DNA of 38,739 nt from Acanthamoeba sp. SK_2022b (taxonomy: Eukaryota > Discosea > Longamoebia > Acanthamoebidae): the NCBI GenBank assembly GCA_027943245.1, contig JANDJZ010000479.1, positions 1 through 38,739 of the forward strand. The letters are read 5' to 3'. How positions within the stretch are numbered: position 1 is the first letter of the stretch; every line of letters starts with the position of its first letter. This document shows, in pieces, positions 33,364-38,739 of this stretch. Below the pieces are notes generated by a model. That model did no database searches. It was not told the origin of the DNA and was given only the letters and a program-made list of their open reading frames with translations. The translations under genes were made by a program, and so were the position numbers.

Positions 33364-36300
33364 GGAGCGTACTGTCGTCAACCGAGGCGAGAGAGATGGC
33401 GCTGGTGGTGCTGATAGGCCCGTCCTTGGGTCCCTCGGCCTGCGCGCCGGCGTTGCCACCGGCCGGGTCCTTGCTGTCGTAGTCCAACAGGGCGTACCCG
33501 CTCTTGGTGGTGTACAGCACCTCGCGCAGCTTGAGGATGCTGGCCTTGATGTGGTGTCGATCGGGAATATCGGAATAGTGTTGTATGAAGGTGGCCTCCT
33601 CGTCATCGCCGCCAAGGCCACTGACACGGTCCGGCGTGGGCGGTGAGTACAACGCGTTCGGACTCCTCCTGGTGCCGCCCATGGAGGCCGACAGCGGAGA
33701 CGGAGTGATACGCCGCAGGCCCGCGAGGGTCACTTTCTGGATGGTGGTCGCCTGATTGCTGACAGCCGAATTCGATAGCGGATTCTTCTTGCGTCGGTCG
33801 CAATTCATCACCCACACACCCGACTCGGGTTTCTTGCCGCCTGCGGTTGCGGTTGCGTTTGCGAGGAGAGTGAGCAAACGCAAACGCAACCCCCCCCCCA
33901 TCATCATGAGAACCTCGATTCTTTCTGGTAGCAGTGCCGGGATTCAATCGCCACAGGTGTTCAATGATTGGGTCCTGTCACACATGGAAAGCGCTCACCT
34001 GCGTGAGCCGCGAGGGTCTCCGGGAGAAGGAGGGACGGGGAGGTCGGGTGAACCTCGTTTTGTAAATCGAGCGATTGAGGATCATAGCTGCGACGAAGCA
34101 GAACCGCCTTGGACGACGAATGATGCCAGCACAGGGCAATCGTGCGTCCTAGAGAATGCATGTACGAGTCAACTCCACGCATCACAGGTCGGCCAGAGCA
34201 GAGAGTAGATGGTAACCTTTGTGGTGCAGGGGCGCCGTGTTGGTCAGGTCTTCGTCCTTGATCGAGCTCGGCACGACGAACGCCTTGGGGTAGCTAATGC
34301 AGAGCTTGTAATTCTATAAAACGGCGGTGAGCACTGATCATAACATGAGAAAGAGATATCTTACCTTGTTTGCGGTGGTGATCCGCCAATCTGAGTGCAG
34401 CGCTCCCTGTCTCGCAAATTCCTGTTCAACCCAGTGAATGCATTCAGCCATCTATAGATGCACCACGTGCACAGACACACACGCAGAAGCAGAACGAGGG
34501 AGGGGAGAAGGCTTCACCTTGTGGATATCGTAAGGACTCACCACTGGCGTGGGTTGCTCGCCGCTCTTAAAGGCAAATAACGATGTGGCCTTTGGTGGGA
34601 ATATGTTCTGCTTGATCCATTTTTTTGTCTGTGTGAGACCCTCGGTCGTTGTAAAGGTAATGTACACGGTGCGTATGTCCTTGCAGAGAAGCTGCAGCAG
34701 CCCGCCCTACATAGTCATACGCAGCGTCAGGACCCAGTAGCACGTGGAGGGAGGAGGGGTGCGACAGGAGAGCACCTCGATCCTGCCCTTGGTCTCGACC
34801 TTTTGGTTGAGAATGAGCGCCAGCGGGAGATCAATGATGCGGCCGCCGTCCTGCTCACAAGAGGTCAGCAGAGCAGACATGCGAGGAGCGGCATGAGGAA
34901 GCCGAAGAGGTCAACGTACTGTGCCACAGAAGGAGAGGCGGAAGTTCGTGACGTGAAGGTTGCCCACCTGGCCAACCCGCGCCTGACCCACACAACACGC
35001 CGTGTTATATTACTAAAGCGATATTTATGTATAATTATTAATGTGCAATATTGATTATTCGAAGTAACGTACCTGGTTGAGACCCAGCACCACGCCCTCG
35101 TGCACGACCAGCAGGCTCTCGCCAGGCAGAAGCTCGAATTGCACGTTTTGGCCTGGCACGTCGACGTCGGTAAGGTGCACCTTCTGTTCGCACGAATAAA
35201 AGAGACGTCAATTTTATTTTATTTTTTTGTAGAATCGCAAAAAATAATAATAATAATATGAAATAACTAAAATGAAATAAATACCACTATAATTAGAAGC
35301 GGAATAAAAAGATATTCTAAATGGAAAACAAAATGATTAAGGAATAAATAATCAAGTAACCAAGAAGACTAACTGGAACGGTGACTACCGCTCGAAGAAG
35401 CTGAGTGTCTTCTCCGACAGAATCCAGCGAATGAAAGCTGGACCAGCCCCGATACCGAGCTAGCTCAAGACGAGGTCTGGGAATGCCAGTAGCTCGGTGG
35501 ACAGTGTCGAACATGGAGATAGACAACGAGAATGGATAGAAAACAGATCTATAGAGACTGGCAGAGAAAGAGAGAGTGATAGAACAGCAGGAGACACAAA
35601 ATTTGTGACGAAAAAACAAAGCAAACGACCATGTGCGAGCTTAATTTGGGCCAAATACTCAATTGACTGGAGCGTGCCTTGTCGGCCCTCTCGCAGCACA
35701 GACATAGGAGAGAATCGCGTCGGGGAGACGACTAGGTACCTTGCCGTAGGGCAGAACGTAGCCGCTGTAGACCCCGGTGACGCTGGCGCTGAAGCTCAAA
35801 GCGCCCGCGCTCCTTGGCGACTGTGGCGGCGACTCATCGCTCGACGTCCACCTGTCCTTGCTGCCGGCTCGCCACTCTATCATTCGTTCGGCGCTGCCGT
35901 GAACGGAGCCGGCGGCCTTCTTCTCCTTGGACGAACTCTTGCTTCGCTTCTTGGACTCCTCACGCTCTGAGGGGTCCGACCGCAGCAGGACGCCGCCAAT
36001 CGACGTGTCTTTGCGCACGCTCCCCGGGTCGCTGCTGTTCATGGCGGAGGCCTCTTTGGAGGCCATCGTCGCTGCTGGTTCCTGGATGACCCAAGCCTGC
36101 TCTCCAAGCTCGGCGCTGAATCCCTTGGGAAGGGCAAGGTGCAGAGTGCCCGGGCGCCCTTTCCTGCCAGAGGCGCGAGCAAATGTCAGGAACGGCACCG
36201 CTATGCGTACAGACAGAGCATTGACACCTTCCGGCGATGATTTGGGATATTAGCAGAATAACTGAAATAGTTTCGTTTGACCGCCACTGTGGGCACCAAA

Positions 36301-36767
36301 GGCAGAGGTGGTTGCTACGACCAACGTTTCGTTCCCCTCCCCTCCCGTGGGTATGGGTGGAGTTGAAAAGGAATAACACTACGAGATTGGGGTCGTGGGA
36401 CTGGTTGGACGGGGAACGTACTTGCGGAAGGGGCGGGGGCTGGTTGTCTTCTCCGGACTGGTCGACTGCGTGTCTCCCGGTGGAGGTACTACCTCCCTGC
36501 TCGAATCGTTTGTGTTAGCTGGGTCAAGCCCTGCGGTGCCGCTGTGCCGAAAAAAATTAAAACGAAACCTTCGCTTTTTCTGCGCGGCGTAACTAACTTC
36601 GTCAAAAAGAAAAAGAAAGTTTTAATTGAAAACGCGTACGCGGTGGTCGTGTCAGGAGAGGGGGCGGCGCGGAGCGCGGAGGTGGCGTGCAGTGTAGCGG
36701 GAGTCATATCCGAGGAGGGCGACAACGAGGCACGCCACACCACTGCTTCCTCCTCTTCCTGGCTCAT
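24002..36767 (-). CDS. Roco-family multidomain protein: GRAM-pseudomyotubularin, LRR, Roc, COR, TKL kinase, SAM (Pats1-like)
   Basis: About 45 small exons, my estimate roughly 2,400-2,500 residues. Start MSQEEEEAVVWRAS at 36767; after a linker, KKGRPGTLHLALPKGFS (36165). GRAM/PH at 35180-34520. Myotubularin-like domain at 34460-31850: DWRITTANK, NYKLCISYPKAFVVPSSIKD, DPYYRTIQGFAVLIEKEWVS, FNDSFLIFLIDSVYNG; its catalytic loop reads VVVQNFNGRDAV, so Cys and Arg are lost. It splices in frame (FMR to WIGHD, then LTNRGLHVLPYEVGIL) into about ten LRRs (31690-29860, LDLSNNQLSTFP type). Roc: Walker A GQENAGKTT (29730-29600), STDGIDIEEW, LWDFAGQEIYYTTHEFF, VVGTHLD, FVSCSLGKG (to 28290). COR follows (28230-26550). 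Kinase: GEGSFSVVYKG, VAVKRL, IVHRDLKSPNVL, KIADFGLS, WLAPEVM (26430-25370). Ser/Pro linker, then SAM: VGVWLDRVEFGQYKGALKKF and GRALIRLTEEQVEKL, ending GLLPGP. Expected to be a cytosolic or membrane-recruited signalling kinase, perhaps in cytokinesis as for Pats1 (inference). Confidence 0.9.
25857..25954. repeat. (CT)n(CA)n microsatellite in a kinase-domain intron
   Basis: A CT run (25857-25882) followed by about 36 CA units. It lies in the Roco intron between the exons for the kinase hinge (CIVTEFVSGG) and LLELLQNEES, and is read as (UG)n(AG)n in the transcript. Confidence 0.97.
28410..28498. repeat. (CCA)n microsatellite, intronic
   Basis: About 27 CCA units ending in a few CA units, in the Roco intron between the THLD exon and the VETIGRELREKY exon. 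It is read as (UGG)n in the transcript and is complementary to the tract at 29381-29463. Confidence 0.97.
29381..29463. repeat. (GGT)n microsatellite, intronic
   Basis: About 27 GGT units in the Roco intron just after the Walker A exon pair. It is read as (ACC)n in the transcript, complementary to the (UGG)n from 28410-28498. Confidence 0.97.
29707..29730 (-). other. 24-nt microexon carrying the front half of the Roc Walker A motif
   Basis: Bounded by AG at 29732-29731 and GT at 29706-29705. Preceding exon ends KL plus AT; this exon gives the G of Met, then F-V-G-Q-E-N-A and GG; the next exon starts A and reads KTTLMKSLANRDKDVG. Joined, they read KLMFVGQENAGKTTLMKSL, a textbook P-loop. No other splice choice I tried makes one. 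Confidence 0.75.
29766..29844. repeat. (CA)39 microsatellite, intronic
   Basis: Perfect tract in the Roco intron just upstream of the Walker A microexon, read as (UG)n in the transcript. Confidence 0.97.
30656..30711. repeat. (GT)28 microsatellite, intronic
   Basis: In an intron between LRR-coding exons (LPLEMFALGSSLY and LNLRAVGLSVLPS), read as (CA)n in the transcript. Confidence 0.97.
31850..31905. repeat. (GT)28 microsatellite, intronic
   Basis: In the intron that joins the myotubularin part (EIKFWATYFMR) to the pre-LRR exon (WIGHDSTLNAMRII). The tract abuts the AAAG acceptor of the downstream exon. Confidence 0.97.
33286..33361. repeat. (CA)38 microsatellite, intronic
   Basis: In a myotubularin-region intron, after the exon ending near ASVDDSTLL. 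It is read as (UG)n in the transcript and complementary to (CA)n from 31850-31905. Confidence 0.97.
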
Positions 36768-36807
36768 GGCGCTTCCACGGGTGCTTGCGTGTAGTCACTG
36801 TTGCTCC

Positions 36808-36822
36808 TTTATTTATTTATTT
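36808..36822 (-). terminator. Overlapping AATAAA signals between the small gene and the Roco gene
   Basis: Minus-strand AAATAAATAAATAAA lies 64-78 nt past the TGA of the 63-residue gene and about 40 nt before the Roco ATG. The Roco promoter must therefore overlap its neighbour's 3' end within 118 bp. Confidence 0.55.
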
Positions 36823-36885
36823 GTGTGCAACCCCACAACCAATGGCTTTCCGCCATTCCGTCTGTCTTGAGTTATCAACGTGGGG

Positions 36886-37147
36886 TCAGGGAAGGTCGGT
36901 GAGGCTCTTCTTGGGCGGAGGGCCGTTGCCGATGACCGTGTGACCGCCCTTGTGGACCTTCTTCTGGCCCTGAGCGGCTGGATCGTTCCAGCCCACCTTG
37001 CCACCGGTCTTCTTCCTCTCTGGCTCGGGCGGCGGCTACACGCACCCCCCCCCCCGTACTCTGAGTCAGGCAACGCATACTACGCGATATAACTACTGTG
37101 CGTACCTTGGCCAGCTCCTCAAACTTGTTCTTCAGGTTGGACGCCAT
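36886..37147 (-). CDS. Small basic protein of about 63 residues, unrecognised
   Basis: Two exons. Exon 1 (37147-about 37106) reads MASNLKNKFEELAK and ends at a GTACGC donor. Exon 2 starts after CGTGTAG near 37035 and reads PPPEPERKKTGGKVGWNDPA, then AQGQKKVHKGGHTVIGN and GPPPKKSLTDLP with a TGA at 36886-36888. Codon use is typical of the neighbouring genes (GC-rich third positions), which is the main support. The protein is hydrophilic with a short N-terminal amphipathic helix, and the rest is probably unfolded. An in-frame upstream extension to 37330 exists but lacks codon bias, so the ATG at 37147 is preferred. I know no family for it. The polyadenylation signals at 36808-36822 would serve it. 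Confidence 0.6.
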
Positions 37148-37606
37148 GGCTCTTCTTCGGCTCTTGGCACAGAGGCGCAGAAAATGGTGGTTGCCCAAAG
37201 AGCGAATTGTGGTTTTCTGCGGTGAAAACAAACGACAGGTGTCACGGGACAGCGCTTCCGGCTCTGGGTCCAGCTTCTTCTTCATGCCGCCGCTCATGGG
37301 CGTAGAGGAGTCAGCAATGTTGCAGGGCATTGCTTTGCCAAGGTCTTATGGCACTAAGTCGAGGTTCTCGATGCCCAGCGCGTGTACGGTACAACGGCGC
37401 TGAACGTTGAAGCTAGCAAGCGCCTCGGACGAAGGGGATAATTGCTGGGATGGTTCGCAGTGTCGCGTAGTTAGCAGCAGATAGATAGATAGAGAACTTT
37501 CATCGTTTGAGCCACGGGTTGAGGTATCTTTCGCCCTTGTTGTCATAACCCTGGGGCTGCAACAACAGCATCATTTGAAGCCGTTTTGCAGTCATGAAGA
37601 TGTGAT
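37148..37606. other. 5' flank of the small gene
   Basis: Between the PLAC8-gene polyadenylation signal and the small gene's ATG. It holds a short GATA run (GATAGATAGATAGAGA near 37480) and no supported coding exon. A leader exon with an intron is possible. Confidence 0.35.
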
Positions 37607-37612
37607 TTTATT
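37607..37612 (-). terminator. Polyadenylation signal (AATAAA) of the PLAC8-family gene
   Basis: Minus-strand CAATAAAATC lies about 40 nt past the TAA stop at 37651-37653. Confidence 0.6.
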
Positions 37613-37650
37613 GCCACGCCGAGCCTATCGACAGCTGAGCGGTTCCGGTG

Positions 37651-38184
37651 TTAGTGGCCTTTAGTCAAGAGATGGGCCTTGATTGCGCGCCCCTCTTGCG
37701 CGATGGCACAAGGGGTGCAGAACCATACAGACAAGCAGTCTGTCCATTTGTTGGGCTGCAGTGACGTTGGGTAGAAACATATCTCTGTTAGTTTTTCACC
37801 CTTCCACACACTGATTGGAGATGGGGAGGTACCCGCAGGTCCATGGATTCTCTTATGACTCCTCGCCAGCGGAAGAGGTAAGCGGCTCCACAGATGAAGC
37901 CTAAGAAGAAGTTTACCGTACACGCGGTACCGGACTGGCAACACATCTGGCCCTTGCTCTTCGGCGGGAATCCTCGACAGTGAGGTTCGTCTGGTTGGTA
38001 CACCTCGTAGAGATTACTCCAGTTCCTGCCGTACTGAATGCAAGGGCAGAAAAAAGACAAAAGACCTATAGATTACAGTGTATGGGAGTGAGAACGAGGG
38101 CTAACCAAGCAGAGGCGTTGGTTTTAACGTACAAATATTGCAATCATCGAAACAGCCAAAGAGTCCGGCTTCGAAGTCAGCCAT
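37651..38184 (-). CDS. PLAC8-family Cys-rich small membrane protein
   Basis: Three exons. Exon 1 starts at the ATG at 38184: MADFEAGLFGCFDDCNI. It splices at GTACGTT to exon 2 near 38065: CLLSFFCPCIQYGRNWSNLY, then EPHCRGFPPKSKGQMCCQSG and FFLGFICGAAYLFRWRG. Exon 3 reads CFYPTSLQPNKWTDCLSVWF and CTPCAIAQEGRAIKAHLLTK, with stop TAA at 37651-37653. The family features are all there: GLFGCFDDCNICLLSFFCPC near the start (the family's CCxxCxPC-type motif), a hydrophobic middle, and the DCLxxxFCxPCAxxQExR signature at the end. Relatives act at the plasma membrane in metal (cadmium) resistance, cell-size control or calcium entry. Which applies here cannot be told. About 135 residues, the usual size. 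Good TATA and polyadenylation signals frame it. Confidence 0.85.
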
Positions 38185-38270
38185 TGTCGCTATAACGATA
38201 GCGATCGAAGCGGGTACTGTAGGTAGTAAGTGTAGCAAGTAGCGATATCACTGAGGGCAGAAATTGTAGC

Positions 38271-38280
38271 GTTTTATATC
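38271..38280 (-). promoter_or_regulatory. TATA box (GATATAAAAC) of the PLAC8-family gene
   Basis: Minus-strand GATATAAAAC lies about 87 bp before the ATG at 38184, leaving room for a short leader of about 55 nt. Confidence 0.55.
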
Positions 38281-38298
38281 CACCACCAGAATAACTCC

Positions 38299-38313
38299 TA
38301 TCGCTGAGCGATA
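38299..38313. promoter_or_regulatory. Perfect palindrome TATCGCT-G-AGCGATA
   Basis: 7-bp arms around a single G, about 20 bp upstream of the PLAC8 TATA box. Related GATATCGCT and CGATCGCTATCG words occur between the TATA box and the ATG. It may be a dimeric transcription-factor site (inference). Confidence 0.45.
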
Positions 38314-38316
38314 CCC

Positions 38317-38456
38317 CGTATCCCAGTGCCTCCACAATAGCCCCGTAGCTGGTCTCCTCAACAACCAGGCGTAAACACGCAACGCCGACGGCTATACCCT
38401 AGTACCGCCACAATTACCGAGTAACCAGTCCCATGCAGGCGTAAACACGCAACGCC
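38317..38456. repeat. Two tandem 70-bp units sharing an identical 21-bp core
   Basis: Cores at 38366-38386 and 38436-38456 are identical and begin CAGGCGTAAACACG. The rest of each unit matches loosely (CCTCCACAATAGCCC against CCGCCACAATTACCG). It lies upstream of the PLAC8-family gene, with no coding content. Confidence 0.8.
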
Positions 38457-38505
38457 AGGGTCTCATCTCAGGAATCGTTGCGCATACTGTCATGAGATCT
38501 GATTG

Positions 38506-38573
38506 GTCGCCCTCTTGGTGGAACGATGAAATTGGGGAAACCAGCGCTACAGGGCACAAATTGAGAGGGCGAC
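38506..38573. other. 10-bp inverted repeat, GTCGCCCTCT and AGAGGGCGAC
   Basis: Exact arms 48 bp apart (38506-38515 and 38564-38573) in the gap between the PLAC8 promoter and the next gene. No function can be assigned. Confidence 0.5.
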
Positions 38574-38667
38574 TAGTGGTTCTGCTTCACGCGATAGATG
38601 AGTCTCTGGAGTCAATCGTGCCTCTCGTCCAGCCCTCTCCACTCTCCGCGACGTAGTGCTTTGCTTT

Positions 38668-38739
38668 TTAGTAAGAGGTCCGGCAGGCCGACTCGACTGG
38701 CACCATTTTGCCCACCTTCTCTTTCTTTGGCTTGAGTCT
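38668..38739 (-). CDS. Possible C-terminus of a gene running off the right edge
   Basis: Minus strand reads RLKPKKEKVGKMVPVESACR then TSY and a TAA at 38668-38670. The codons resemble those of real exons in this window. Only about 23 residues are visible, so neither function nor reality is secure. The basic tail would suit a ribosomal or nucleic-acid-binding protein, which is only a guess. Confidence 0.35.
   Translation of the reverse strand, partial: RLKPKKEKVGKMVPVESACRTSY

Overview
The window looks like nuclear DNA of a free-living amoeba, most likely Acanthamoeba. This is inferred from several things together: short spliceable GT-AG introns in GC-rich, CpG-rich genes; tightly packed genes on both strands; long GT/CA microsatellites inside introns; and amoebozoan-type proteins (a Roco kinase, a RhoGEF, a gelsolin-family protein, a Stealth GlcNAc-phosphotransferase). 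No database could be searched. Names rest on motifs I recognise, and splice sites were read by eye.

Layout. 1-2526 (-): most of an adenosylcobalamin-dependent (class II) ribonucleotide reductase, running off the left edge. 2829-5153 (+): a DH-PH RhoGEF, divergent from it. 5286-5946 (-): a small unrecognised spliced gene. 6204-13533 (+): a large gelsolin/villin-superfamily protein with a disordered front and a charged coiled-coil tail. 13.6-17.26 kb: a CpG-depleted block with a decayed transposon ORF, hairpin tandem repeats and a CAC/CAA satellite that abuts a beheaded ABCG transporter remnant (17262-17510). 17712-19891 (+): a Stealth-family GlcNAc-1-phosphotransferase. 19.9-23.2 kb: a second CpG-depleted block with the same satellite in the opposite orientation. 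24002-36767 (-): one very large gene. 36886-37147 (-): a 63-residue protein. 37651-38184 (-): a PLAC8-family protein. 38668-38739 (-): possible tail of another gene.

The centrepiece is the 12.8-kb gene at 24002-36767. In-frame splicing joins a GRAM-myotubularin module, leucine-rich repeats, a Roc GTPase, a COR domain, a TKL-type kinase and a C-terminal SAM domain. The order resembles Dictyostelium Pats1, but the end is SAM instead of WD40. The myotubularin catalytic loop has lost both its Cys and its Arg, so it should be a pseudophosphatase. The kinase and GTPase keep their key motifs. This suggests one polypeptide combining phosphoinositide sensing, GTP switching and phosphorylation. The RhoGEF and gelsolin genes nearby fit a cytoskeletal theme, but nothing shows co-regulation.

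Other points worth attention: complementary microsatellites that bracket particular exons in one transcript; a 24-nt microexon that splits the Walker A motif; and transposon/satellite blocks whose CpG loss looks like decay under cytosine methylation.
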